From Psychromonas sp. SA13A (GTDB lineage: Bacteria; Pseudomonadota; Gammaproteobacteria; Enterobacterales; Psychromonadaceae): a stretch of 51,330 bases of DNA. The DNA lies in assembly GCF_011378715.1 (NCBI RefSeq), contig NZ_WTKU01000028.1, positions 1-51,330 on the forward strand, read 5' to 3'. The position numbers and the translations under genes are program-made. This document shows positions 28,486-38,182 of this stretch, in pieces (the first letter of the stretch is position 1; every line of letters starts with the position of its first letter). Under the pieces are notes generated by a model. It searched no databases and was not told the origin of the DNA. It worked only from the letters and a program-made list of their open reading frames with translations.

Positions 28486-28930
28486 AATTTTAGTCACACT
28501 ATCAAATCCGTGATAGAAATTGCTCCATGCAATACATCCCTTTGACTATTGCCATACTAGGCGTCCACTTCCCAAATCCTTTGGGCTTCTTCCTTGCTTA
28601 TATCCATATACGATAAACATCCTGTTTATCAATCCAGTATCCTACTGGCTTCATCCTTGATACATCCTTATTTAATAAACATCCTGCTTATTAACAGCTC
28701 CCTTTCCCTGGAAGGTGTCCCTATTACATCCTGTAATGTCGTCCTTGCTTTTCCTTAATGATAAACAATCCGGTTTATCTCACTCCAATCCTTGAAGTTT
28801 CCTTTCATCATCCTGATACGACAAATAATCCTTATTCACCGTGTTACAACATCCTGTTGTATCCTGCTATCCGTATCGAGTCTACATCCTGTAAACTATC
28901 TACGTCCTTGTTTGCGGAATAGATAATACT
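28455..28930 (-). ncRNA. csrB: CsrB-family small RNA (CsrA sponge)
   Basis: A leader-less RNA of about 470 nt read on the minus strand, made of serial hairpins whose loops carry GGA, mostly AGGAT. Perfect examples (plus coordinates) are 28612-28630 (7-bp stem), 28571-28585, 28634-28648, 28723-28737 and 28846-28860. I count about 30 GGA motifs, many as CAGGATG, the CsrA/RsmA recognition form. An intrinsic terminator follows (28466-28485 stem). In the known family this RNA binds many CsrA dimers and relieves CsrA control of carbon storage, motility and biofilm. The 5' end is estimated; a TATGAT-like -10 at 28935-28940 would place it near 28928. Confidence 0.92.
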
Positions 28931-28935
28931 GCGCA

Positions 28936-29463
28936 TCATAGTGATAAAGAGGACTTAAACATCAACGGTTAATCAAACATATGCATAAAAAACAATTATA
29001 TAAATAAAAATCAATTACTTAACTAAAAAACCAAGTTTAATAATGTATTAAATAAGCAAATCAAAGTGAGGATCTATTACGACTACAATGGTCGATCTCG
29101 CACAAAATTAAATTAACCTCATAATCACCTTTGAACCTAGAGGACAATAATCTTGATAGCGGTCACATTCGTACTCACACCCAAATTAAATTAGCGCGAT
29201 TAGATAGTCAGTTTTCGACGCAAGTATTGATTTTTCAGGTTAAATTTTAACTAAAAAGATCAACGTATCAGGAAGAAAGCAGCTATGAGAAAAAATGCCA
29301 AATTTCAAGGTAAAACACCATCGCTCTTTATAATGAAATATACTAAGCAGTAGGTAGTTCTAATGCTGATATTTATTCAAAAAATAAAATAATAAACTAA
29401 GCATAGTATTTGCTACTGATTCGCATTATATTTATGCTTTTATTTCTACCCTAGGTTATTTTT
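28936..29463. other. Divergent intergenic region csrB / antiporter
   Basis: 528 nt, no supported gene. The left part must contain the csrB promoter; a TATGAT at 28935-28940 (minus) with a poor -35 is the best candidate. I looked for a GacA/UvrY box (TGTAAG-N6-CTTACA) and found no good match. A 22-codon ORF from about 29285 has a possible ribosome site but no other support. Confidence 0.5.
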
Positions 29464-30747
29464 ATGTCTGTATACGCCACTTTATGCTTCCTCGCCGCAG
29501 CAGCAATGTTGATTACATTTATTAATAGTAAATTAGGTAAATGGCAAACTACCATTGCGATTACTGCCGGCTCATTACTTTTTTCTTTATTAATCGTCGT
29601 CGCAGGTAAAAATGGTTTTACGCAATTACAAGATACCGCCATTACACAACTCGCAAAATTAGATTTTGAGCACTTTCTATTAAATGGATTGTTAGGCTTT
29701 TTGCTATTTGCAGGCGGCTTGGGCATTAAATTAGAAAGCTTAAAAGACCAAAAATGGGAGATTACCGCTTTAGCTTTAGGGGCGACCTTATTTTCAACTT
29801 TCTTCATTGGCTTTGCTCTGTATTTTATTTGCCAATTAATCGGTATTCCTTTTGACCTTATTTACTGTTTACTGTTTGGTTCACTCATTTCACCTACGGA
29901 CCCGATTGCTGTTTTAGCTATTGTCAAAAAACTCGATGCTCCGCAACGTATATCAACTCAAATTGAAGGTGAGTCTTTATTTAATGACGGCTTTGGTTTA
30001 GTTATTTTTGTTACCTTGTTTAGCATCGCCTTCTCTGGTCAGCCAGTATCAATAGAAAGTGTTTCAATGATGTTTTTGCATGAGGCGATTGGCGGTATTG
30101 TCTATGGTTTTGCGCTTGGATTAATATTTCATTATTTAATTAGTGCCACTAATGACCATGCCATGGAATTATTGCTAACAATTGGTGTCCCTACTGCTGG
30201 ATATGTATTTGGCCAAATGATCGGGGTATCGGGTCCACTCGCCATGGTTGTCGCTGGCATCATGATTGGTAATTGGACTAGAAAAAATGGTTTCTCTAAA
30301 GAGAGTAAAGCACAACTAGATCACTTTTGGGAACTCGTCGATGAGTTTTTAAACGGCATATTATTCTTATTAATTGGCTTAAGCATGTTGGAATTTAGCT
30401 TCCATGGTGAAGACTGGATCATCATGCTTATTACTATCCCGTTAGTATTATTAGCTCGTTATTTGAGCGTTCGTTTATGTTATGTAGGTTTTAATCAATT
30501 TCGTAGTTACAACCCATATTCAGTGAAGATTTTAACCTGGGGTGGTTTACGAGGCGGATTAGCATTAGCCATGGCAATGGCTATTCCAGCTGGCGTTTGG
30601 GTATTACCAGAGAAACAAATTGATGTGCGTGAGATTATTTTGGTGATCACATACGGTGTTGTATTATTTTCAATTCTTATACAAGGCTCGAGCATTGTGC
30701 CATTAATTAACAAAGCAAAAGAATGGCAAAATACGCATCAAAGATAG
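29464..30747 (+). CDS. CPA1-family Na+(K+)/H+ antiporter
   Basis: Inner-membrane cation:proton antiporter of the NhaP/CPA1 type, 427 aa with about 12 membrane helices. Signature regions are GSLISPTDPIAVLAIVKKL (ion-binding Asp), EGESLFNDGFGLV (Glu/Asn-Asp pair) and WGGLRGGLALAMAMAI. It exchanges cytoplasmic Na+ or K+ for protons for pH and salt balance, which fits a marine host. There is no large C-terminal regulatory domain. It appears monocistronic; a hairpin follows the stop. Confidence 0.93.
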   Translation: MSVYATLCFLAAAAMLITFINSKLGKWQTTIAITAGSLLFSLLIVVAGKNGFTQLQDTAITQLAKLDFEHFLLNGLLGFLLFAGGLGIKLESLKDQKWEITALALGATLFSTFFIGFALYFICQLIGIPFDLIYCLLFGSLISPTDPIAVLAIVKKLDAPQRISTQIEGESLFNDGFGLVIFVTLFSIAFSGQPVSIESVSMMFLHEAIGGIVYGFALGLIFHYLISATNDHAMELLLTIGVPTAGYVFGQMIGVSGPLAMVVAGIMIGNWTRKNGFSKESKAQLDHFWELVDEFLNGILFLLIGLSMLEFSFHGEDWIIMLITIPLVLLARYLSVRLCYVGFNQFRSYNPYSVKILTWGGLRGGLALAMAMAIPAGVWVLPEKQIDVREIILVITYGVVLFSILIQGSSIVPLINKAKEWQNTHQR

Positions 30748-31068
30748 TTAATCACATTGAAATAAAGTGACCATAATACAAGACTACCGGGCAAATCAAA
30801 ACAAGCCCTGTTAGTCTTGTTAACAGATTGTATTGGACAGCTAACAATCAAAATAGGTTAGTAAGTTCGGTTGCAATCGTTCAGGTCATTATTTTACCGA
30901 TCTCTGCAAAATTAAAACGCCTTAAAAACCCTCAAAATATCAATCAACATTTTGGTATTAAAAGCGACTAAATAACTTCTAATAGATATTAATACACATG
31001 AGAGCAAAAATATAAATAAACCAACAGTCTAACAATATGGACTTATGTATTAATAATCAGGATGAATT
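30748..31068. other. Intergenic region antiporter / HD-GYP gene
   Basis: 321 nt with no gene. It contains an imperfect hairpin at about 30778-30822 whose outer stem is acaagacta/tagtcttgt, probably the antiporter transcript end, though no U-run follows. The rest should be the promoter of the HD-GYP gene. Confidence 0.5.
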
Positions 31069-33489
31069 ATGTCTCAAGCTTCGCAAAAACCGATGCGCTC
31101 TATCCGTACCCTCGTCATTAAAGTATTCATCTTTGTATTTGTACTGGCGATCTCTACTACACTTGCTTTGCAATATTACTTTAGCCACTCAACCCTGCAA
31201 AAATCGACCGAACTGTCATATCGAACAGAAGCTAATAGGATCAATCAATATGTTGATCAAATAAATGCAAAAGCCATCACCGACGGTTTGCTATTAGCCA
31301 ATTTCACTCGCTTAACTGAAAATAAAAAAATTACACCAAAAGCACTACAAATGCTGACGACGTTAATGCACAACAACTCCGCCTACCATAGTATTTCTGT
31401 TGGTTTTGAAAATGGCAATGTGCAGCAGCTAGTTAACCTAAATGCGGCACACAACGATCCTGCCTCACAAAGTGTGGCGTCAGACTGGTGGCTTTTAATC
31501 TCAATTAATGGACAAGGAGAACAACGCATTCGAACATTTTATTACTTTGACCAGTCCTTTAATTTACGTAAGCAATATCAGGAAGAAACTAATTATGATT
31601 TAACACAACAAGCTTGGTTTCAAGACGCAGTCATTAATTCAGTAAAAAAATCAAAACCTTACTTATTCCCATACTCTAAAATTTTTGGCCAAACCTACTC
31701 AATAAAGGTGCCTGAAACTAATATAGTATTGGGTATAAACATGACTTTAAATACCTTGCCTGAAATATTACAAAACGATCTGAAAAACAGTGAAGACAAG
31801 CTCAATAGCACATTCCATGAAGCCTATATTGTTACCCAATCGGGTCAATTAATAGCATCAAATCAGGCTAATAAAGCATTTAGTAATGGCCATCAATTAC
31901 CTACAGCTCCCTACCCTGCATTAATACCGTTAATACAACAAAAACAGAAGCTTAACCAACTTATACTGACCACTTTGAATCAACAACCCTATTATGTTTA
32001 TATCACTCCTATCAACAGCATAAATGGTGTGAATAAATATTTAGCATTAGTTATCCCTAAACAGCAATTAATGGCGGAGAACACACAGCAACTAATAATG
32101 ATTCTGTTGCTAAGCCTACTGTGCTTATTATTGTTGTTACCCTTTTTATGGCTATTTTCTTCATCAATTATTAATCCATTGAATGCGTTGCAGCGAAATA
32201 TTGATAAAGTGAAAATGCGTCACTTTAAACAATTAACAACAAACACTAGCAACATCAGTGAAATACAGAATTTAGATCGGTCACTTATTGAGATGAGTCT
32301 CTCTATTGAAACTTATCAAACTGAGCAGAAGCAATTGATGGAGTCTTTTATTAAGCTCATTGCACAGGCCATTGATGATAAATCACCTTATACAGCGGGA
32401 CATTGCAATCGAGTACCTGAACTTGGTTTAATGCTCGTAAAAGCGGCACAAGCCTCTAACTTAGCACCCTTTACAGACTTTAAATTTGAAAATGAAGATC
32501 AGCAGCAAGAATTTAATCTAGCAGCTTGGTTACATGACTTAGGTAAGATAACCACACCTGAACATATCATTAATAAAGGTACTAAATTAGAAGCAAACTA
32601 TAATCGAATTCATGAAATACGGATGCGTTTTGAAGTGTTATGGCGCGATGCAGAGATCACTTATTATCAACAAAGTAGAGCGCACCCTGAACGCAATAAA
32701 CCACTTAAAGAAGCATTAATAAAAGAACAATTACAATTAATGCGAGATTTTGAATTTGTCGCCAAAGCAAATATTGGCGATACCTTTATGGTGCAACAAG
32801 ATATTTTACGCTTACAAAAAATTGGAGAGCAAACTTGGTTACGCTATTTTGATGATAGATTAGGTTTATCCTTGATTGAAGAGCTTAACTTAACGGGTAA
32901 AAAACAAAAATTACCAGTAACAGAAAAATTATTAAGCGACAAAAACGAACATATTATCAAGCGAGATAATCAACTTGAATTTGACCCTAAGTTTGCCATA
33001 AAAATGCAAGTGCCTAAGTACCTTTATAATTTAGGTGAGTTATATAATTTATCCATTAGTAGCGGTACGTTAACCGTGGAGGATAGATTTAAAATCAACC
33101 AAAACGTAGCCAGCACAATTAAAATATTAGACAGCCTTCATTTTCCGCCTGAGCTTGCTAACGTACCTCGTTATGCCTCCACACACTCAGAAAATCTAAA
33201 AGGGACAGGTTACCCTCGCCAGCTCAGTGCCAAGGATTTATCGATTCCTGAGCGAATTTTAGTGATTGCCGATATTTTTGAAGCGTTAACAACAACTGAC
33301 AGACCTTATAAAAAAGCTAAATCCCTCAGTATTGCCATTGATATTTTATATAACATGGCATTGCAACAGGATGTTGATATGGATATTTTTAAACTGTTTT
33401 TAAGCAGTGGTATTTATTTACAATATGCGAATAAGTTTTTAGATAAAAAACAGATTGATACAGTGGATATTGGCCAGTATATTGATTAA
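31069..33489 (+). CDS. Membrane sensor HD-GYP phosphodiesterase
   Basis: Probable c-di-GMP phosphodiesterase, 806 aa. Membrane helices lie at 12-34 and 342-365, with a large periplasmic Cache-like sensor between; a HAMP-like linker (365-415) leads to the catalytic part. HD-GYP residues: His445 (GHCNRVPELG), His489-Asp490 (AAWLHDLGKITTPEHI) and the GYP motif at 713-715 (ENLKGTGYPRQL), followed by IADIFEALTTTDRPYKKA. The distance from HD to GYP is about 220 residues, much more than the roughly 60-70 typical of the family, so there is a large insertion. AGGA lies 6 nt before the ATG. Confidence 0.88.
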   Translation: MSQASQKPMRSIRTLVIKVFIFVFVLAISTTLALQYYFSHSTLQKSTELSYRTEANRINQYVDQINAKAITDGLLLANFTRLTENKKITPKALQMLTTLMHNNSAYHSISVGFENGNVQQLVNLNAAHNDPASQSVASDWWLLISINGQGEQRIRTFYYFDQSFNLRKQYQEETNYDLTQQAWFQDAVINSVKKSKPYLFPYSKIFGQTYSIKVPETNIVLGINMTLNTLPEILQNDLKNSEDKLNSTFHEAYIVTQSGQLIASNQANKAFSNGHQLPTAPYPALIPLIQQKQKLNQLILTTLNQQPYYVYITPINSINGVNKYLALVIPKQQLMAENTQQLIMILLLSLLCLLLLLPFLWLFSSSIINPLNALQRNIDKVKMRHFKQLTTNTSNISEIQNLDRSLIEMSLSIETYQTEQKQLMESFIKLIAQAIDDKSPYTAGHCNRVPELGLMLVKAAQASNLAPFTDFKFENEDQQQEFNLAAWLHDLGKITTPEHIINKGTKLEANYNRIHEIRMRFEVLWRDAEITYYQQSRAHPERNKPLKEALIKEQLQLMRDFEFVAKANIGDTFMVQQDILRLQKIGEQTWLRYFDDRLGLSLIEELNLTGKKQKLPVTEKLLSDKNEHIIKRDNQLEFDPKFAIKMQVPKYLYNLGELYNLSISSGTLTVEDRFKINQNVASTIKILDSLHFPPELANVPRYASTHSENLKGTGYPRQLSAKDLSIPERILVIADIFEALTTTDRPYKKAKSLSIAIDILYNMALQQDVDMDIFKLFLSSGIYLQYANKFLDKKQIDTVDIGQYID

Positions 33490-33555
33490 TAAAGTAGTCA
33501 ATATAGGGCTTAATGCAACGAATATTTCTATTCATAAACTAGTTGGGTTATCAGT

Positions 33556-35346
33556 GTGAATATAACATCTACAATAGATTGGCCTTGGTTAATAAAACAG
33601 GCTAAACAACATAAAAAACGTCTTATTATCGCAAACATCATTGCTATTTTAGCGACCTTAATTAGTGTGCCTATTCCCCTACTAATGCCGCTAATGGTAG
33701 ATGAAATATTATTAAAACAACCCGCCTCTGGTGTTGCCTTAATGGACCATTTTTTACCTACAAATTGGCAACAACCTGCAAGCTATATCATGGTTATTTT
33801 TTTCGCTGTTATTCTAATGCGTACCATTAGCCAGTTATTAAATATTTTGCAAAGCCGCCAATTTACACTCGTCTCTAAAGCCATTACTTGTAAGATTCGA
33901 CAGCAATTATTAGATAAGGTAGGAAGAATTAGTATTCGCCAATATGAAACACGTGGTAGTGGCGGTATTAACTCTCATTTAATCACAGATATTGAAACTA
34001 TTGATAAATTTCTAGGCAGTACATTAAGCCGCTTTATTGTGAGCTTATTAACCGTTATTGGCACTGCAATTATTCTATTATGGATTGATTGGCGCTTAGG
34101 GCTTTTTATCTTATTGATCAATCCACTGGTCGTTTATTGCTCTCGAAAGTTAGGTGCGCAAGTCAAACATTTGAAAAAACTTGAAAATCAAACTTTTGAA
34201 GCATTTCAAAATCGTTTAATTGAAACCCTTGATGGTATTTATCAATTACGCGCCTCTAATCGTGAAAAAGATTTTTTGCATCAACTAAAACAGCAAGCAG
34301 ATAATATTCGCTATAGCGCAGATAAATATGCTTGGCAAAGTGAAGCCGCAAGTCGCTTCTCATTTTTACTGTTTTTATTAGGTTTCGAGTTATTTCGGGC
34401 TGTCGCGATGTTAATGGTGTTATTCAGTGATTTAACCATTGGGCAAATGTTCGCGGTATTTGGCTACCTCTGGTTTATGCTCTCTCCCGTTCAGGAGTTA
34501 CTCAATATACAGTTTTCTTGGTACAGCGCTGCAGCAGCTTTAAAACGAATCAATACTTTAATGCTGCTTGAGGAGGATCAGCGACCAGTTAGCAAAGTAA
34601 ATCCTTTCCTTAAAAAGCAGGCAACAGAAGTAATCATTGAAAATGTTAACTTTGCATACGACAACGAGCAACAAATATTAAACAAATTAAGTTTAACGAT
34701 TCCTGCAGGTAAAAAAATTGCCTTAGTTGGTGCAAGTGGAAGCGGAAAATCAACGCTTATCCAGCTATTAATTGGTGTTTACCAACCTAATAATGGTCGC
34801 ATTCTGTTCAATGGAGAAGATAGCAGTGATATTGGTTTCGATATCATTCGCGATAATATATCAGTGGTATTACAACAACCTGTATTATTTAACGATACGC
34901 TGCGCCACAATTTATCATTAGGTCTAACCTATAGTGATCAACAATTATGGCATGCTTTAGATATTGCACAGTTAAGTGACCTTAAAACTCAACTGACAGA
35001 GGGTCTCGATACTCCACTAGGGCGACAAGGGTTACGCTTATCAGGTGGACAACGGCAACGTGTTGCGATTGCAAGAATGGTATTAACAGATCCACAATTA
35101 GTGATTTTAGATGAAGCAACCTCGGCATTAGATACACAAACAGAAGCAGCATTACACCGTGCTTTAAGTGACTTTTTGATAAACCGAACAACCTTGATCG
35201 TTGCGCATCGATTATCCGCAGTGAAACAAGCCGATACTATTTTTGTATTAGAAGAAGGACAAGTCAGCCAATCTGGGACACATCAAGATTTATTAGTTGA
35301 AGAAGGTTTATATCAAACATTATACGGGGCAGCTCAAAGCCATTAA
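33556..35346 (+). CDS. ABC exporter (fused membrane and ATPase domains)
   Basis: A 596-aa half-transporter of the MsbA/lipid-drug exporter type. The membrane domain (about 20-310) has six helices; the ATPase domain (about 355-590) has Walker A VGASGSGKST, signature LSGGQRQRVAIARM, Walker B LVILDEATSAL and the H-loop VAHRLS. It begins with GTG. The substrate is unknown; it could be a lipid, peptide or drug. It starts 67 nt after the HD-GYP gene and may be co-transcribed. Its stop codon lies within an 8-bp tandem repeat. Confidence 0.92.
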   Translation: MNITSTIDWPWLIKQAKQHKKRLIIANIIAILATLISVPIPLLMPLMVDEILLKQPASGVALMDHFLPTNWQQPASYIMVIFFAVILMRTISQLLNILQSRQFTLVSKAITCKIRQQLLDKVGRISIRQYETRGSGGINSHLITDIETIDKFLGSTLSRFIVSLLTVIGTAIILLWIDWRLGLFILLINPLVVYCSRKLGAQVKHLKKLENQTFEAFQNRLIETLDGIYQLRASNREKDFLHQLKQQADNIRYSADKYAWQSEAASRFSFLLFLLGFELFRAVAMLMVLFSDLTIGQMFAVFGYLWFMLSPVQELLNIQFSWYSAAAALKRINTLMLLEEDQRPVSKVNPFLKKQATEVIIENVNFAYDNEQQILNKLSLTIPAGKKIALVGASGSGKSTLIQLLIGVYQPNNGRILFNGEDSSDIGFDIIRDNISVVLQQPVLFNDTLRHNLSLGLTYSDQQLWHALDIAQLSDLKTQLTEGLDTPLGRQGLRLSGGQRQRVAIARMVLTDPQLVILDEATSALDTQTEAALHRALSDFLINRTTLIVAHRLSAVKQADTIFVLEEGQVSQSGTHQDLLVEEGLYQTLYGAAQSH

Positions 35347-35385
35347 GCAGTTAAGCAGTTAAGCAGTTAAGCAGTTAAGCAGTTA
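35343..35385. repeat. 8-bp tandem repeat, five copies plus part
   Basis: Unit ttaagcag repeated perfectly five times (35343-35382) then tta. The ABC exporter's TAA stop is in the first copy, so copy number changes would not alter that protein but would change the spacing to the next gene. Confidence 0.95.
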
Positions 35386-35471
35386 TTGCAATTGTAACTT
35401 GATCCTATACAAGTAGTTACTGATAATGCGCGCTATAAGCAAACCTTCAGTCAGTCTTGGCAACAAAATAT

Positions 35472-35945
35472 ATGAATAAAGTACAATTACATCAACAGTT
35501 AATGACACATCTACAACAGCTTTTAAATAATGCCAAGTTAGCAGCAAAGCAAGCACATGAAGCCGCCACCAGTGAAGAAAATATTGCCGAGGGTAGATAT
35601 GATACCTTAGCGATAGAAGCAGCCTATTTAGCACAGGGGCAATCACAACGAGTTATACAGTGCCAAGCGGATCTCGATGCCTGCATTAACTTATCCACCA
35701 GTAAATCAACCATTGGTGAAATAGGCGCTTTAATAGTGCTCCTTGACGAGCAAGAACAAGCTAAATATTTATGGATTTGCCCCGTTGCAGGCGGCATGAA
35801 ATTAAAGTGGAATCAACATACAGTACTGGTTATTACTCCTCAATCTCCAATGGGCCACGCATTATTTAATCAACAGTTAGACGATCAAGTTGCCATTACC
35901 ATTGCAGATAAAACACAACATTATGAAATATTACAGATCATTTAA
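35472..35945 (+). CDS. GreA/GreB-like transcription factor family protein
   Basis: About 157 aa. The N-terminal half is a predicted coiled-coil hairpin (QLHQQLMTHLQQLLNNAK through YDTLAIEAAYLAQGQSQRV) with acidic residues at its tip (SEENIAEGRYD); the C-terminal half has the Gre FKBP-like signature VITPQSPMGHALFNQQLDDQVAI. Classic Gre factors insert the coiled coil into RNA polymerase and rescue backtracked complexes; whether this short relative does the same is unknown. The ATG at 35472 is preferred to a TTG at 35457, but neither has a strong ribosome site. It may depend on read-through across the tandem repeat. Confidence 0.75.
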   Translation: MNKVQLHQQLMTHLQQLLNNAKLAAKQAHEAATSEENIAEGRYDTLAIEAAYLAQGQSQRVIQCQADLDACINLSTSKSTIGEIGALIVLLDEQEQAKYLWICPVAGGMKLKWNQHTVLVITPQSPMGHALFNQQLDDQVAITIADKTQHYEILQII

Positions 35946-36307
35946 CCCTTTGATGGCATGCTCCAAAATACTGCTGGATTAACATACTAGCACTCGAGTA
36001 GATAAGGTAGACTTTATTTATGTTTAAAATAAATGATTAAATCAATAATGCCTGATACAACCCAAAGCTAGACTAATTATCCATCACAGCATATTTTTAA
36101 ATGTTTACACTCAACATTCCTCCATTTATGCCAATTTCAATTTACCTCATCTGCAATTTACTTCATCTACAATATCGAGCCTTCAATTTCCCGTCTCCTC
36201 AATGAATCGTTCAGCTTTAAAATTAAAGATTAAAAAATATTCTTTAAATTTAATCACTTTTTGAAAATCTCTACTATTCTTATTCTTTCATTAAAAAAGG
36301 ACATAAA
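35946..36307. other. Intergenic region before the Tat aminotransferase gene
   Basis: 362 nt, no gene. Two near-identical 16-bp units (caatttacytcatctr, 36138-36153 and 36154-36169) lie in tandem. The remainder is AT-rich promoter-type sequence. Confidence 0.5.
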
Positions 36308-37705
36308 ATGATTGAAAATAAAAAGGTTTCTCCCGCTAGAAGGCATTTTTTAAAAGTCACAACAGGCATAGTCGCTGCCGGTGTCACTGCTAGCTTATTG
36401 CCAGCTCAAGCAAGTGCAAAAGGATTTAAACTTGATCAGCATCGACATCGTCATGATAAAAAACGTTGGAAAAAAGTACAAAAAGAATTTGTTTTAGATA
36501 AAAAAACAACTTATATGAATATTGGTACAACCGGCTCTATGCCTAAAAGTGTATTAGATAATTATCAAAAAAATAATTTAAGCGTGGCGAAAAACCCATG
36601 GGATATGCAAAATAAATTTGGTTCATGGCCCTACGTTACAGAAATGACAGAGAGTATTGCACCAGGCTTTGGTGCCAATGCCAATGAAATTATACTCAGT
36701 CGCAATACCACTGACGGCATGTGCAGCATTCTTAATGGCTTACATTTTGAGGATGGTGACGTGATCTTAACCACGCATCATGAACATGTTGCTGCGCATT
36801 CTCCACTACATGTACTTGCTGCACGCTATGGTGTGGAAGTTATTTATCTAGATATTCCTGTAGATAGCGGTGATAACAGTATTACAGAGCAAGAGTTTGT
36901 TGATTTATTTGCACTGGCTGCCAATCAATATGCAGGCAGAGTACGGTTAATCACTTTTTCACATATCACTTACAAAACCGGTACCCGTTTACCCGCAAAA
37001 CGAATCTGCCAAGAAGTGGCCATTCCCAACCAAATTCCAACACTTATTGATGGTGCACATAGTATCGGTATGTTGGATCTAGATTTTCATGACATTGATT
37101 GTGATTTTTATGCAGGTTCTGGGCATAAGTGGCAGTGTGGCCCAGGTGCAACCGGTATCTTATTTGTACGAGATGGTGCAACACGATTAGATCAGTACTG
37201 GTCTGATCGCGAAAATCCGTTATGGTTTATCAATTCATCATTAGGCCATGCAGATTATTTAGGCACACAGCTGCAACTACAATACATAGGTAATGACAAC
37301 TATCCAGCCAAACAAGCATTAACCGATGCATGTAAAATGTGGGATGAAATTGGGCGAGATACCATCGAAGCACGCGTATTGGCTTTGAGTAAATATTGTA
37401 AGCAGCAATTAAAAACAACATTTCCAAGTGCCGCTATCTACTCACCAGATATTGATCAACTTGCCAGTGCAATCACAAGCTTTAATCCTTTTGACGATGT
37501 TAACGACTTAGTAATGTTAACTGAGTTTAGAGATCGGTTACGCGAACAAACTGGATTCATTATTCGTACCACTGACTTTAAAATACAACAAAGTGACGCG
37601 GTCGATACTCATGCATTAAGAATTTCAACTCACCTATTCCATGACCATGATGACGTAAATGACTTAATTAATGCGATGCAGCATGTATTTTACGGTATGA
37701 GCTAA
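36308..37705 (+). CDS. Tat-exported class V aminotransferase-fold protein
   Basis: A 465-aa PLP-dependent enzyme of the class V (isopenicillin-N epimerase/cysteine desulfurase-like) fold. The N-terminus SPARRHFLKVTTGIVAAGVTA is a twin-arginine signal (Arg11-Arg12) ending ASA near 38, so the folded, cofactor-loaded protein should be exported. The PLP lysine is in AGSGHKWQCGPG (Lys274) and the pyridine-ring Asp in LIDGAHSIG (Asp248). A His-rich stretch HRHRHD follows the signal. The substrate is unknown. GGA lies 7 nt before the ATG. It stands alone between long intergenic stretches. Confidence 0.85.
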   Translation: MIENKKVSPARRHFLKVTTGIVAAGVTASLLPAQASAKGFKLDQHRHRHDKKRWKKVQKEFVLDKKTTYMNIGTTGSMPKSVLDNYQKNNLSVAKNPWDMQNKFGSWPYVTEMTESIAPGFGANANEIILSRNTTDGMCSILNGLHFEDGDVILTTHHEHVAAHSPLHVLAARYGVEVIYLDIPVDSGDNSITEQEFVDLFALAANQYAGRVRLITFSHITYKTGTRLPAKRICQEVAIPNQIPTLIDGAHSIGMLDLDFHDIDCDFYAGSGHKWQCGPGATGILFVRDGATRLDQYWSDRENPLWFINSSLGHADYLGTQLQLQYIGNDNYPAKQALTDACKMWDEIGRDTIEARVLALSKYCKQQLKTTFPSAAIYSPDIDQLASAITSFNPFDDVNDLVMLTEFRDRLREQTGFIIRTTDFKIQQSDAVDTHALRISTHLFHDHDDVNDLINAMQHVFYGMS

Positions 37706-38182
37706 TCTTCTTAGTAAGTTAATGATTGCTGATTTTTATACCTTATTGAATTGATCTGGTGATATGTGGTTACATTACGTATTCCCGTTTTCAATCAACA
37801 TCGAGTATAAATTATCAGCAAGCATGCCGTTCTAATCCACCACAAGCTGACATTGTTTTAATTGATTTAGCTCTTTTAACTACAAAGTATGCAGTATTTT
37901 ACTGCTTGATAGCATGACTATTAATTAATACTTCCAACATCTCACCTTTAAGTTTGAAGAGTTCTGTCTATACTGATTGTACATAATTTAAAACTTAAGC
38001 GAACAAATGTTGTACAGCAAAATAAATAACGACAAAACAAATTGTTACAAGCAGTTTTAACCAATTGTGCTGTTTTTAAAAATGTTAGCTCCGAGCCTTT
38101 TACTTTAACCAGTGAGCTTAATCAGTAAGTTTTCAACATTAATATTAGATATAAAAAAATTTTACATGATAAGGCCTATTTA
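37706..38182. other. Intergenic region before the binding protein-GGDEF/EAL pair
   Basis: 477 nt without a supported gene or clear repeat. It holds the promoter for the downstream pair, but I could not identify boxes with confidence. Confidence 0.5.

Noticed and set aside
28500-28925. Repeated ATCCT units looking like a CRISPR array or direct-repeat array
   Set aside because: Spacing is irregular, the flanks are self-complementary rather than repeated, and the reverse strand gives GGA-loop hairpins with a terminator: a CsrB RNA.
28940-28990. UvrY/GacA box upstream of csrB
   Set aside because: No sequence close to TGTAAG-N6-CTTACA could be found in the expected interval.
29285-29353. 22-codon ORF with a possible ribosome site upstream of the antiporter
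   Set aside because: Too short and without similarity, hydrophobicity or conservation that I can judge.
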